64,000 nucleotides of DNA from Actinomycetota bacterium. GTDB taxonomy: Bacteria > Actinomycetota > Thermoleophilia > Solirubrobacterales > Solirubrobacteraceae. The notes under the pieces are model-generated. The model had not been told where the DNA came from. It did not search any database and saw nothing but the letters and a program-made list of their open reading frames with translations. The DNA lies in assembly GCA_005884115.1 (NCBI GenBank), contig VAXW01000006.1, positions 1-64,000 on the forward strand. The letters are read 5' to 3'. Position 1 is the first letter of the stretch; every line of letters begins with the position of its first letter. This document shows positions 41,631-50,026 of the stretch, piece after piece. A program made the translations under genes and the position numbers.

Positions 41631-42664
41631 GCACCGTGAGCGGCCCGGCGACCGACGTCGCTCAGCAGGTCGACGGCCTCGAGGAGATCATGCGCGCGGG
41701 CGGCGAGGCCCTGCGCGCGCGGATGGTGCGCACCGAGCTTCACCTCGAGCGCGTCACCGCGCAGGCCGGAGCGCCGCTTGCCTCATACGCGACGGCCACC
41801 GTCAGGGCGGGCGGCAAGCGGCTGCGGCCGCTGCTGGTGGTGCTCGCCGCGGAGTCCGCGGGCGGACCGCCCGCCGAAGAGGACGGAGAGATCCGCCTCG
41901 TGCGCGCGGCGGTGGCGGTGGAGCTCGTGCACTCGGCCACGCTGGTGCACGACGACCTCATAGACGGCGCGCAGCTGCGCCGTGGCCACCCAACTGTGGC
42001 GGCCGTCGCGGGGCGCGACGTCGCCGTCGCCACCGGTGACCTCCTGTTCTCGCTGGCGTTTGCAGAGCTCGCGCGTAACGACAGCCCGATGCAGCTGCGG
42101 GCGCTCTCCGACGCGAGCTCCGCGCTGGCCGAGGGCGAGCTCCTTCAGCGCGAGGACGCGTATGCGTCAGACGTGGCCGTGGAGCGTTATCTGCGCCGCT
42201 GTGAGCTGAAGACGGCAGCCCTGTTCGAGGCTGCGTGCCGCCTGGGAGCGCTCGGCGCGTGCCGGGGATCCGGCCGCCTCGCGGACGCGCTGGGGGCGTT
42301 CGCGCGCCGTATCGGGCTCGCCTTTCAGATGCTCGACGACGTGCTCGATGTCTCAGGCCCGGTGGAGCGGACGGGCAAGGCGCGGGGCACCGACCTGCTC
42401 GACGGAACCGTCACCCTGCCCCTGATCCTCGCGCGCGAACGAGAGTGCGAGCTCGCGGCCTTCGATCTTGCCTCGCTCGGCAGTCCCGAGCAGGCCGAGG
42501 AGCTGTGCGAGCGGATCGCCGCAACCGGCGCGCTGGATGAGGCGCGCGAGCGCGCTCTGGGAGTTGTGGTGGAGGCCAAGGCGGCGCTGCCGGACGCGCT
42601 GCCGAACGGCGGCTCGGAGCTGCTTCACCTGGTCGCCGACGCTGTCGTCGAGCGCTACCGCTGA
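41627..42664 (+). CDS. Trans-polyprenyl diphosphate synthase (menaquinone side chain)
   Basis: 345 residues. Both Asp-rich motifs are present: first VHDDLIDGAQLRRG and second FQMLDDVLDVSG; GGKRLRPLLVVL is the conserved start of the fold. It extends isoprenoid chains, most likely for the menaquinone tail given its overlap with the methyltransferase gene; exact chain length (hepta- to nonaprenyl or GGPP) cannot be read off safely. Last gene of the hemB-to-quinone run. Confidence 0.92.
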   Translation: MSTVSGPATDVAQQVDGLEEIMRAGGEALRARMVRTELHLERVTAQAGAPLASYATATVRAGGKRLRPLLVVLAAESAGGPPAEEDGEIRLVRAAVAVELVHSATLVHDDLIDGAQLRRGHPTVAAVAGRDVAVATGDLLFSLAFAELARNDSPMQLRALSDASSALAEGELLQREDAYASDVAVERYLRRCELKTAALFEAACRLGALGACRGSGRLADALGAFARRIGLAFQMLDDVLDVSGPVERTGKARGTDLLDGTVTLPLILARERECELAAFDLASLGSPEQAEELCERIAATGALDEARERALGVVVEAKAALPDALPNGGSELLHLVADAVVERYR

Positions 42665-42702
42665 GAGCCGGCCGCGCCGTCGCGCGGACGCCGCATAAGA
42701 GC

Positions 42703-43104
42703 TCAGAAGTCCGAAGGGACGATCAGATCTGCGTCGAGCGCCTTGATGAAGAACGCGGCTTCCTCTGACATGTTCGCGTGCGTCATCCGCCGCAGATCGC
42801 CGAGCAGCGTGCTCGAGGCGCGGTCCAGCTCGTCGTCGAGCTGCTCCACGCAGGTCTGCTCGAATACGCCTTCACGCCGCGACTCGCACTCCGGGCAGCG
42901 CAGGACTATGCGCCAGTGACGCAGGCCTTCCTCGCACCAGTCCAGCGGGTAGACGAGCTCGCTCGCGCAGTTGAAGCACACGTGCAGCTGCTCGGTCGCG
43001 CCATCGGCGGGTACGGGGCGCTGCTCGGCCCTGGGCAGCTCGCCTTGCTTGCGCGCTGAGGGCTGGGCGCTGGGTCGGGTGTCTGGCCTGTCCTGGGAGT
43101 GCAT
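42703..43104 (-). CDS. Conserved protein with a zinc-ribbon pattern
   Basis: 133 residues. A disordered polar N-terminus (about 40 residues) leads to CFNCASELVYPLDW followed 20 residues later by LRCPECE: two CxxC knuckles forming a likely zinc ribbon. The C-terminal half is helical and acidic (EQLDDELDRASSTL, EEAAFFIKALDADL). It is probably a nucleic-acid or protein-binding factor; no name known. Divergent from tatC and convergent with the polyprenyl synthase gene. Confidence 0.75.
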   Translation of the reverse strand: MHSQDRPDTRPSAQPSARKQGELPRAEQRPVPADGATEQLHVCFNCASELVYPLDWCEEGLRHWRIVLRCPECESRREGVFEQTCVEQLDDELDRASSTLLGDLRRMTHANMSEEAAFFIKALDADLIVPSDF

Positions 43105-43190
43105 TGCTGTTCTCCCCCGCTATCGACGCGAGGGGGTGCAGGCTTTAGCCCCAGATTGCGCTGCCGACCGATTGCCCGGCCGACCGATGG

Positions 43191-43196
43191 TAGGTT
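43191..43196 (+). promoter_or_regulatory. -10 box (TAGGTT) of tatC
   Basis: TAGGTT lies 10 nt upstream of the ATG at 43207, so the transcript has a leader of only a few bases. Confidence 0.4.
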
Positions 43197-43206
43197 CAGA
43201 TTCGCC

Positions 43207-44271
43207 ATGGCTACGGTCATCCGTCCGATCGGCCACGAAGACCGACTAAGCCTCGTCGACCACCTTGACGAGCTGCGCGGCCGCCTGATCGTGAGCGCTA
43301 TTGGGCTGGCGATCGCGTTCGGCATCTGCCTGTGGCAGAACCACGCGCTGCTGGACATCATCAACGAACCCCTGAAGACCCAGACCAAGAAGCAGGTCCA
43401 GAAGGGCCAGGGGACCGTCGGCCAAGCGGTGCTCGCGCAGCGCAGCGTGCTGAAGGCGACCACTGACACGCGCGCTGCGCTCGAGCTGCTGGCGCGCCCG
43501 GACAGCGGTCTGTCGCCTTCGGCCCGCGCCGGGCTGCGCCCGCTGGTCGACTCGCTGTCCGCGGACGTCGCAAAGCTTCCGCGCCACGCGCCCGGCGATA
43601 ATCCGGTCACGCTGGGCGTCGGAGAGCCGTTCACGACGACGATCACCGTCTCGCTGTACTTCGCGCTGGTGCTCGCTCTGCCGCTGATCATGTACGAGCT
43701 CGGCGGCTTTCTGCTGCCGGCGCTCAGGCCAGCCGAGCGGCGCGCCATCTTCCCGCTGCTCGGCGCGGTGCCCGTGCTGTTCGTCGCGGGCGCGGTTTTC
43801 GGCTACTTCGTCGTGCTTCCCGCCGCGGTGCGCTTCTTCGTCAACTTCAACTCCAGCGAGTTCAACGTGCTCGTACAGGCGAGCCAGTTCTACAAGTTCG
43901 CAGCCACGATCCTGCTCGCGATGGGCGTCGTCTTTCAGGTGCCGGTCGTGATCCTGGGGCTGGTGCGCGCGGGCATCGTCACCCCTGCCCAGCTGCGCAA
44001 ACAGCGCCGCTACGCGATCGTGGCCTGCGCGGTCGTGGCCGCGTTCCTGCCCGGCGACCTGATCACGCTGGTGCTGGAGACCGTGCCGCTGTACCTGCTG
44101 TATGAGGCGAGTATCCTGGTGGCATCGCTGCTCAACCGCTCGGCGAGCAAACGCACGCCCGGCGCCGGCGATGACCCGCCTGGCGCGGGTCGAGCGCCCG
44201 CGGCTGACCCGGCGACAGATCCAACCGTGCACCAGATAATCGACCACGTCGACCACAACCTGTCGGACTGA
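43207..44271 (+). CDS. tatC: Sec-independent protein translocase TatC with a large periplasmic insert
   Basis: 354 residues against about 250 in E. coli. The N-terminus LVDHLDELRGRLIVS and later LPLIMYELGGFLLPALRPAERR, GYFVVLPAAVRFFVNF and FQVPVVILGLVRAGIVTP identify TatC with six helices. Between helix 1 and helix 2 (about residues 58-132) there is an extra Gln/Lys/Ala-rich, helical segment predicted outside the membrane, and the C-terminus has a 40-residue Pro/Asp tail. TatC recognises twin-arginine signals such as that of the Rieske protein encoded nearby. tatA is not in the window. Confidence 0.95.
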   Translation: MATVIRPIGHEDRLSLVDHLDELRGRLIVSAIGLAIAFGICLWQNHALLDIINEPLKTQTKKQVQKGQGTVGQAVLAQRSVLKATTDTRAALELLARPDSGLSPSARAGLRPLVDSLSADVAKLPRHAPGDNPVTLGVGEPFTTTITVSLYFALVLALPLIMYELGGFLLPALRPAERRAIFPLLGAVPVLFVAGAVFGYFVVLPAAVRFFVNFNSSEFNVLVQASQFYKFAATILLAMGVVFQVPVVILGLVRAGIVTPAQLRKQRRYAIVACAVVAAFLPGDLITLVLETVPLYLLYEASILVASLLNRSASKRTPGAGDDPPGAGRAPAADPATDPTVHQIIDHVDHNLSD

Positions 44272-45050
44272 TGCTTTTCGATCTCAGAGGTCGCGGTCGT
44301 CGCCGCACCGTCCAGACCATCTACCTGGGGCTTGCGCTGCTGATGGGCATCGGCCTGGTCGGCTTCGGCATAGGAGGCGGATTCGGCGGCGGCGGAATCT
44401 TGAGCGGGGTCGGCAACAGCGAAGGCTCTGGCTCGGCGAGCTACGCGAGCCAGATCAAGAAGCTTCAGAAGCAGACGCTACGGCAGCCAAACAACATCGG
44501 CGCGTGGGAACGGCTGACCAATGCGCAGCTGCACGAAGCCGGCGGCGAAGCGTACGTCAGCAACGGCGGGCCGACGGCCAAGGGCCGGGAACTCTTCTCG
44601 CAGACCGCCGTCAGCTGGGAACACTATCTCGCCCTCAACCCGCCCAAGCCGAGCGTTCCCCTGGCCAAGGAGATGCTGAGACTGTTCGGTGAAGAAGGGC
44701 TCAACCGGCCGGCGTCCGCCGTTCAGGTTCTGCAGATCGTGGTGGCGGCCGAACCTGACAACGCGGCCTACTACTCGCTGCTCGCGCAGTACGCCTACAA
44801 GGCGCGCAACACGCGCGTCGGTGACCTGGCCGCGGCCAAGGCCGTCAAGCTCGCGCCGCCCGAACAGCGCGCGCGTGTCAAGACCGAGCTCCAAGCGGCC
44901 AAGAAGAGCCCTTCCGGAGGCGAAACCCTGACCGGGACGACCAACGGCAAAACCTTCACCGTGAAATCGAACGGCCGCGGTGGGTACTCGGGGGCCGTCC
45001 CGCAGAGCACCTCCACCACGCCCGGGAGCTCGACGCCGGCCAAGAAGTAG
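44271..45050 (+). CDS. Membrane-anchored TPR-like protein downstream of tatC
   Basis: 259 residues, ATG overlapping the last base of the tatC stop. One membrane helix (about 16-36) ends in a Gly-rich stretch; the rest is predicted helical in TPR-like pairs (NNIGAWERLTNAQLHEAGGEAY, EPDNAAYYSLLAQYAYKARN, AAAKAVKLAPPEQRARV) with a Ser/Thr/Lys tail. Glu is mostly GAA here, unlike the flanking genes. Coupling to tatC suggests a role at the membrane in protein export or quality control, as an inference. Confidence 0.75.
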   Translation: MLFDLRGRGRRRTVQTIYLGLALLMGIGLVGFGIGGGFGGGGILSGVGNSEGSGSASYASQIKKLQKQTLRQPNNIGAWERLTNAQLHEAGGEAYVSNGGPTAKGRELFSQTAVSWEHYLALNPPKPSVPLAKEMLRLFGEEGLNRPASAVQVLQIVVAAEPDNAAYYSLLAQYAYKARNTRVGDLAAAKAVKLAPPEQRARVKTELQAAKKSPSGGETLTGTTNGKTFTVKSNGRGGYSGAVPQSTSTTPGSSTPAKK

Positions 45051-45065
45051 TCGAGGCCGCACCGC

Positions 45066-46022
45066 GTGGCCGGACCAGATCAGTCACCTGAGCAGGGACC
45101 CGCGAGCGCCGCGCAGGCCGGCGAGGAGGGGGCGCAGTACACCGCCCGCCTGCTGATCAGCTGTCCCGACCGTCCAGGCATCGTCGCTGCGGTCTCCTCC
45201 TTCCTGTTCGAGCGCGGGGCGAACATCGTCTCCTCGCACCAGTACTCCTCCGACCCAATCGGCGGACGCTTCTTTCTGCGCGTCGAGTTCTTCCTCGAGT
45301 CCTTGGCCAGCGACCACGCGGGCGCATCTGCCGCCGCGCCTGCGAGCGACCGCAAGCAGCTCGAGCAGAGCTTCCAGGAGCAGGTGGGCGAGCGCTTCGG
45401 GATGGATTGGCGGATCCGCCGGTGGGGCGAGCGCAAGCGCGTCGCGATCCTCGTCTCGCGTCACGACCACTGCCTGCTCGACCTGCTGTGGCGCTGGCGT
45501 CGTGGCGAGCTCGACTGCGAGATCGTGGCCGTGCTCTCAAACCACGCCGACCTCGAGCAGGAAACGCTCGCCGCAGGGGTCCCCTATCACCACGTGCCCG
45601 TCGAGGCGGGCGCCAAACAAAGGGCCGAGGCGAGAATGCTCGAGCTCTTGAGCGGACAGGCCGAGCTCTTGGTTCTGGCCCGCTACATGCAGATCCTGAG
45701 CGGCACCTTCCTCGATCACGTGGGCATGCCCGCGATCAATATCCATCACTCCTTCCTCCCCGCGTTCGCCGGGGCGAACCCCTACCGGCAGGCGCACGAG
45801 CACGGCGTGAAGCTGATCGGCGCGACCGCCCACTACGTAACCGAGCAGCTGGACGACGGCCCGATCATCGACCAGGACGTCGTTCGCGTCGACCACCGCC
45901 AGACGCCCCAGGAGCTCGAGCGAGTCGGCCGAGACGTAGAGCGCCTGGTCCTCGCGCGGGCGGTCTCGCTGCACCTCGACGACCGCGTGATCGTCGACGG
46001 CCGCCGCACGGTCGTCTTCTGA
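45066..46022 (+). CDS. purU: Formyltetrahydrofolate deformylase
   Basis: 318 residues, GTG start. An N-terminal ACT domain (about 20-110, [20 protein letters not shown]) is followed by the formyltransferase-type domain: [40 protein letters not shown] (catalytic Asn/His region) and [20 protein letters not shown] with the catalytic Asp. It releases formate from 10-formyl-THF for purine synthesis. An Ala/Asp loop (about 85-100) is longer than in E. coli. Followed by a tRNA gene. Confidence 0.95.
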   Translation: MAGPDQSPEQGPASAAQAGEEGAQYTARLLISCPDRPGIVAAVSSFLFERGANIVSSHQYSSDPIGGRFFLRVEFFLESLASDHAGASAAAPASDRKQLEQSFQEQVGERFGMDWRIRRWGERKRVAILVSRHDHCLLDLLWRWRRGELDCEIVAVLSNHADLEQETLAAGVPYHHVPVEAGAKQRAEARMLELLSGQAELLVLARYMQILSGTFLDHVGMPAINIHHSFLPAFAGANPYRQAHEHGVKLIGATAHYVTEQLDDGPIIDQDVVRVDHRQTPQELERVGRDVERLVLARAVSLHLDDRVIVDGRRTVVF

Positions 46023-46099
46023 GCCGCCGCTGGCTTTGGACCTGTCAGGGGCGCCGCGACCGGCCCATACCGGCGTGCCGGGGCGCCTGCCGGCTCGTC

Positions 46100-46105
46100 T
46101 AGAAT
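46100..46105 (+). promoter_or_regulatory. -10 box (TAGAAT) of the tRNA-Lys gene
   Basis: TAGAAT (five of six consensus bases) 32 nt before the tRNA 5' end. Confidence 0.5.
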
Positions 46106-46137
46106 CGCACCCTGAGCCGGGCCCCCCCGGCGCACTC

Positions 46138-46210
46138 GGGCCGTTAGCTCAACCGGCAGAGCAGGGGCCTCTTAAGCCCAAGGTTGCAGGTTCGATTCCT
46201 GCACGGCCCA
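46138..46210 (+). tRNA. tRNA-Lys (anticodon CTT)
   Basis: 73 nt folding into a full cloverleaf: acceptor GGGCCGT/ACGGCCC, D-arm GCTC..GAGC, anticodon loop CTCTTAA with anticodon CTT (Lys, codon AAG), variable AGGTT, and T-arm GCAGG-TTCGATT-CCTGC, discriminator A. CCA is not encoded. One G-A mismatch is at the top of the anticodon stem. It is the only RNA of its type here and stands between purU and a convergent TetR gene. Confidence 0.97.
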
Positions 46211-46237
46211 TGACAGGCACGCGCTCTTCCGGGCGTC

Positions 46238-46831
46238 CTACGCCGCCGCACGTGAGGCGCGCAGAAAGTGCATGATCGCGTCGGCGACCAGCCCCCCCAC
46301 ATGGGCGGCGTCGACGATCCCACCCGTTACCAGCGCGGCGATGCCCTGCATGGTTGCGAACAGGACGAGTCCCACGCGCTCGGGCTCGCCGGGTTCGAGG
46401 ACGCCCTCGGCTTGGCCCTGTTCGATCAGCTCGCGGATCACCGAGAACGCTCGCTCCCCCGCTTCGTGCAACGCGCCCGACTCCTGCTTGTGCTTGCCCG
46501 CGAACATCAGCTCGAGCAGCGCGGCGTCGCGGGTCGCGAAACGCACATAGGCGCTCGCCGTCGCCAGCAGGCGCGGCTCGAACAGCCCGCCGCCGCCCTC
46601 CACGGCGAGCCGCAGCTCCGCGCCCAGGCGCGCGAAGCCTGCCTCGGCGAGCGCGTCGAGCAGGGCCTGGCGGTCGGGGAAGTGGCGCCGTGGTGCGCCG
46701 TGGCTGACCCCGGTCCGCCGCGCGAGCTCGCGCAGCGACAGGCGCTCGACGCCGTGCTCGCGCACGCTGCGCTCGGCCTGCTCGAGCAGGGCGGTGCGCA
46801 GGTTGCCGTGATGATAGGCGCGCGTGCTCAT
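46238..46831 (-). CDS. TetR family transcriptional repressor
   Basis: 197 residues. N-terminal HTH: YHHGNLRTALLEQAERSV then LSLRELARRTGVSHGAPRRHFPDRQALL (helix-turn-helix). The C-terminal ligand domain (about 80-190) has the FATMQGIAALVTGG helix seen in the TetR_C_33-like group. Divergent from an SDR gene, with TAGGCT 9 nt and GGAGG 8 nt before the ATG. The intergenic region contains repeats overlapping both promoters, so autoregulation and control of the SDR-led operon are expected. Confidence 0.92.
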   Translation of the reverse strand: MSTRAYHHGNLRTALLEQAERSVREHGVERLSLRELARRTGVSHGAPRRHFPDRQALLDALAEAGFARLGAELRLAVEGGGGLFEPRLLATASAYVRFATRDAALLELMFAGKHKQESGALHEAGERAFSVIRELIEQGQAEGVLEPGEPERVGLVLFATMQGIAALVTGGIVDAAHVGGLVADAIMHFLRASRAAA

Positions 46832-46840
46832 CGACCTCCA

Positions 46841-46846
46841 AGCCTA
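46841..46846 (-). promoter_or_regulatory. -10 box (TAGGCT) of the TetR gene
   Basis: Minus-strand TAGGCT, 9 nt before the ATG at 46831. Confidence 0.4.
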
Positions 46847-46853
46847 CAGAGCG

Positions 46854-46898
46854 ATGTAGTCGTTGACATCATTGTTGGCGTTGACTACATTGTTGTCC
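46854..46898 (+). promoter_or_regulatory. SDR promoter with TetR-type operator repeats
   Basis: A good sigma-70-like promoter is visible: TTGACA (46863-46868), 17-bp spacer, TACATT (46886-46891), 7 nt before the SDR ATG, so the mRNA is likely leaderless. Over it lie an inverted repeat ATGTAGTC (46854-46861)/GACTACAT (46883-46890) and two near-identical 16-bp direct repeats (GTTGACATCATTGTTG at 46862-46877 and GTTGACTACATTGTTG at 46880-46895, period 18). This AT-richer block is the obvious TetR binding site. Confidence 0.7.
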
Positions 46899-47795
46899 AT
46901 GACTACTTTCGCGACTGAAGACATCCCCGACATGACGGGTCGCACCGTGATCATCACCGGCTCCAACAGCGGCATAGGACGCGCCGCGGCCCACGCGCTC
47001 GCTGCAGCTGGAGCTCGTGTCGTTCTCGCCGTACGCAATCTCGAAAAGGGCCGCGCAGCAGCGCGGTCGATGCCAGGCGAGACGGAGGTCCGCGAGCTGG
47101 ACCTCGCGAGCCTTCAGTCCGTGCGCGAGTTCGCCTCAGCCTGGAAGGGAGAGATCGAGCTGCTGATCAACAACGCCGGGGTCATGGTGCCGCCCCTGAC
47201 GTACACGCCGGATGGATTCGAGCTGCAGTTCGGCACGAACCACCTTGGTCACTTCGCCCTGACGAACCTGCTGCTCGAGCGCGTCAGCGGGCGTGTGGTA
47301 ACGGGGTCATCCACAGGCCATCGCATGGGCACGATCGATTTCGATGACCTCAACTGGGAGCGCAAGCGCTACATCGCGTGGCGCGCCTACGGCCAGTCCA
47401 AGCTCGCCAACCTGCTCTTCACGTCGGAGCTGCAGCGGCGGCTGTCGGCGGCGGGCTCTGCCGTCCTGGCGACGGCGGCCCACCCGGGCTACGCGGCGAC
47501 GAACCTGCAGTTCCACAGCCAGCGCCGATCCCTGGACCTGCTCAGCCACATCGGCAACCGGCTGCTCGCGCAGGACGAGCGGGGTGGCGCGCTGCCCACC
47601 CTCTACGCCGCGGTGGCCGATGTGCCGGGCAACAGCTTCGCCGGTCCCGGCGGCTTCCTGGAGCAGCGTGGCGCGCCCAAGCTCGTTGGACGCTCGCAGG
47701 CCGCGAAGGACCCCGAGGTGGCTCGGCGTCTGTGGGAGGTCTCCGAGCAGCTCACCGGCGTGAGCTTCCCGCTGAGGACGGCGGCCGCGGCGTAG
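46899..47795 (+). CDS. Short-chain dehydrogenase/reductase (SDR), first of the operon
   Basis: 298 residues from the ATG at 46899, chosen from the promoter position; a longer frame starts inside the promoter. Motifs: cofactor loop TGSNSGIG, LLINNAGVMVPP, and the catalytic YGQSK pair; the long extended form (about 300 residues) resembles the protochlorophyllide-reductase/retinol-dehydrogenase-like SDRs. Oxidises or reduces an unknown alcohol/ketone with NAD(P)H. Under probable TetR control. Confidence 0.9.
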   Translation: MTTFATEDIPDMTGRTVIITGSNSGIGRAAAHALAAAGARVVLAVRNLEKGRAAARSMPGETEVRELDLASLQSVREFASAWKGEIELLINNAGVMVPPLTYTPDGFELQFGTNHLGHFALTNLLLERVSGRVVTGSSTGHRMGTIDFDDLNWERKRYIAWRAYGQSKLANLLFTSELQRRLSAAGSAVLATAAHPGYAATNLQFHSQRRSLDLLSHIGNRLLAQDERGGALPTLYAAVADVPGNSFAGPGGFLEQRGAPKLVGRSQAAKDPEVARRLWEVSEQLTGVSFPLRTAAAA

Positions 47796-47822
47796 CGGAC
47801 GGCTGTTGCGCGAGGCGGATCC

Positions 47823-48776
47823 GTGGCCCAGACCACCACCCAGGCCGACCCGGCGGCCACCAAGACGGCGATCATCACGGGCGCGAGCTCGGGCCTCGGC
47901 TATGAGTGCGCCCGCGCGCTCTTGCGGACCGACCGCAGCTGGCATGTGGTGCTCGCGGTGCGAGATGCCGAGCGTGGGCTGGCCGTGGCCGACAGCCTCG
48001 AGGGCGAAGGCCGCTGCTCGGTCATGTGCGCCGACCTCTCCTCGCTCGAGTCGATCAGGAATTTCGTCGCACAGCAGCGCAGCGCCGGCCTGCCTCCGAC
48101 GCGGGCCCTCGTCTGCAACGCCGGGGTGCAGGTCGTCTCCGGTGCGAGCCGCAGCGCCGACGGCTTCGAGCTCACCTTCGCGGTCAACCATCTCGGCCAC
48201 TTCGCGCTCGTCTGCGGATTGCTCGATCAGCTCGCCCGCCCGGCCCGGATCGTGATCGTCAGCAGCGACACCCACGACCCTGAGAGGCGATCGGGCATGC
48301 CAGCACCGCGCTACATATCCGCCGAGGAGCTGGCGAAGGCACCGAGCGGGCCCGACGAGGAGGCGACGTCGGGCCGCCGCCGCTACACGACCTCGAAGCT
48401 GTGCAACCTGCTCTTCGCCTACGAGCTCGATCGCCGGCTTGGACAGGGCCGCTCGGGAATCACGGTCAACGCGTTTAACCCCGGCCTGATGCCTGGATCG
48501 GGCCTGGCCCGCGACTATCCGCCCCTGCAGCGCTTCGCCTGGCGGTTCGTGCTGCCGCTTCTGCGCTTCCTGCCACAGGTCGGCAGCGCACGCGCCTCCG
48601 GCATTCGTCTCGCCGCGCTCGTGCATGATCCACGCTTCGAGCGCGTCAGCGGCCGCTACTTCGATGGACTTCGAGAGGTGAGGTCCTCGAAGGACTCCTA
48701 TGACCGCGAGAAGGCGAGCGACCTGTGGCAGACCAGCGAACGGCTCGCGGGAGTCGATGGACGCCTCATCCGGTAG
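47823..48776 (+). CDS. Second SDR family oxidoreductase
   Basis: 317 residues, GTG start 27 bp after the first SDR. Motifs TGASSGLG, LVCNAGVQV, and catalytic YTTSK; the insertion before the Tyr and the C-terminal WQTSERLAG are features of protochlorophyllide-reductase-like SDRs. It is a distant paralogue of the preceding gene rather than a recent copy. Substrate unknown. Confidence 0.9.
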   Translation: MAQTTTQADPAATKTAIITGASSGLGYECARALLRTDRSWHVVLAVRDAERGLAVADSLEGEGRCSVMCADLSSLESIRNFVAQQRSAGLPPTRALVCNAGVQVVSGASRSADGFELTFAVNHLGHFALVCGLLDQLARPARIVIVSSDTHDPERRSGMPAPRYISAEELAKAPSGPDEEATSGRRRYTTSKLCNLLFAYELDRRLGQGRSGITVNAFNPGLMPGSGLARDYPPLQRFAWRFVLPLLRFLPQVGSARASGIRLAALVHDPRFERVSGRYFDGLREVRSSKDSYDREKASDLWQTSERLAGVDGRLIR

Positions 48777-49288
48777 TGTCGCGGGACGTGCCCGCCAAAC
48801 AGCGCTCGCGCATCACGGCTCTCACGGATGCGGTGTACCTGCGCATGCGCCACCGTGATGCATGGAGCTCGGCGAGAGCACAGCCCGCGCCGGCCGAGGA
48901 GGGCTTCTCCTCGCTGAGCGGGCGCAAGTACTGCCTGCTGACCACGTTCCGCCGCAGCGGCGATGCGGTGCCCACGCCGGTGTGGTTCGGCCTTGCGGCA
49001 GGCAAGCTCTACTTCCACTCCGAGTCCAGCGTGGGGAAGATGAAGCGGATCCGCAACGAACCCCGCGTGCTCGTCGCGCCGTGCACGCTGCGCGGCAAGC
49101 CGCTCGGCCCACCAGCCGAGGGCAGGGCGCGTGTACTCGGCGAGGAGGAGGCCGACAGCGCCGAGCGCGCGATCGCCGACAACTACGGGCTGTTCAGGCG
49201 CGTCTATGAGGCCGGCGGCAGCCGGCTGCCGATCGACATGGTCTACGTCGAGGTAACGCCCGCGCCGCCGACGCCCGCCGCGTCATGA
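48776..49288 (+). CDS. PPOX-class flavin/F420-binding protein
   Basis: 170 residues from the GTG at 48776, which shares a base with the SDR stop; a GTG at 48788 is an alternative. The split-barrel pattern KYCLLTTFRRSGDAVPTPVWFGLAAGKLYFHSES-like strands (separate blocks LTTFRRSGDAVPTPVWF and KMKRIRNEPRVLVAPC) matches the PPOX/pyridoxamine-oxidase-like F420-dependent reductases of actinobacteria. Probably uses F420H2 or FMN for reduction of a small substrate. The stop overlaps the MBL gene start. Confidence 0.82.
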   Translation: MSRDVPAKQRSRITALTDAVYLRMRHRDAWSSARAQPAPAEEGFSSLSGRKYCLLTTFRRSGDAVPTPVWFGLAAGKLYFHSESSVGKMKRIRNEPRVLVAPCTLRGKPLGPPAEGRARVLGEEEADSAERAIADNYGLFRRVYEAGGSRLPIDMVYVEVTPAPPTPAAS

Positions 49289-50019
49289 CACGGATCGACG
49301 AGATCGTCGACGGGATCTACCGCATCTGCACGCCTGTCGATGTCGGCGGATTCGACTTCCAGTTCAACCAGTTCCTGATCGACGACGAGCGCCCGGCGCT
49401 GATCCACACGGGTATGCACGCGATGTACGACGACGTCCGCTCCGCCGTCGCGCAGGTGCTCGACCCGGGAAGGCTTCAGTACGTCGCGCTGCTGCACTTC
49501 GAGTCGGACGAGTGCGGCGGTATGTATCGGTTCCTGGAGGGCGCTCCGCACTCGACTCTGACGTGCAGCGCGGCGAGCGTGCAGCTGAACCTGAGCGGCT
49601 GGAACTACACCGGCCGCGTGGAGGGGCACGAGGACGGAGACGTGATCGACCTCGGCCACCACAAGCTGCGCTTTCTCGAGACGCCGCACGTGCACCACTG
49701 GGACTCGATGATGCTCTTCGACGAGACGACCAAGAGCGTCTTTCCCTCCGACCTCTTCATCCAGCCCGGCGACCAGCCGCCGGTCGTGAGCGAGAGCCTC
49801 GGGCCCACGATGTGCGGCTTCTACCGCGAGATGGGGATCTTCGCCCACGAGTCGCCCGTGCGCGCCGTTGTGGACCGGATCGAGCAACTCGACCCATCGT
49901 GGATCCACGGGATGCACGGCGGCAGCCTCGCTCGCGAGACGATCCCCGGCTTCGTGCGAGCGCTGCGCGAGGAACCCTTCGCCTTCCAGGGCAAGGTGCT
50001 CGGACGCGAGCTCGGCTGA
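49285..50019 (+). CDS. Metallo-beta-lactamase-fold protein with diiron (flavodiiron-like) ligands
   Basis: 244 residues. Metal-site residues follow the order of flavodiiron proteins: LLHFESDECGG (H-x-E-x-D), ETPHVHHWDS (His), FPSDLF (bridging Asp), GMHGGS (last His). The HxExD form, not the HxHxDH of hydrolases, points to a diiron oxygen/NO-reducing or oxygen-sensing centre (ODP-like). The flavodoxin domain is absent; the PPOX flavoprotein encoded just before might supply electrons, as an inference. Confidence 0.8.
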   Translation: MTRIDEIVDGIYRICTPVDVGGFDFQFNQFLIDDERPALIHTGMHAMYDDVRSAVAQVLDPGRLQYVALLHFESDECGGMYRFLEGAPHSTLTCSAASVQLNLSGWNYTGRVEGHEDGDVIDLGHHKLRFLETPHVHHWDSMMLFDETTKSVFPSDLFIQPGDQPPVVSESLGPTMCGFYREMGIFAHESPVRAVVDRIEQLDPSWIHGMHGGSLARETIPGFVRALREEPFAFQGKVLGRELG

Positions 50020-50026
50020 GCGCGCG

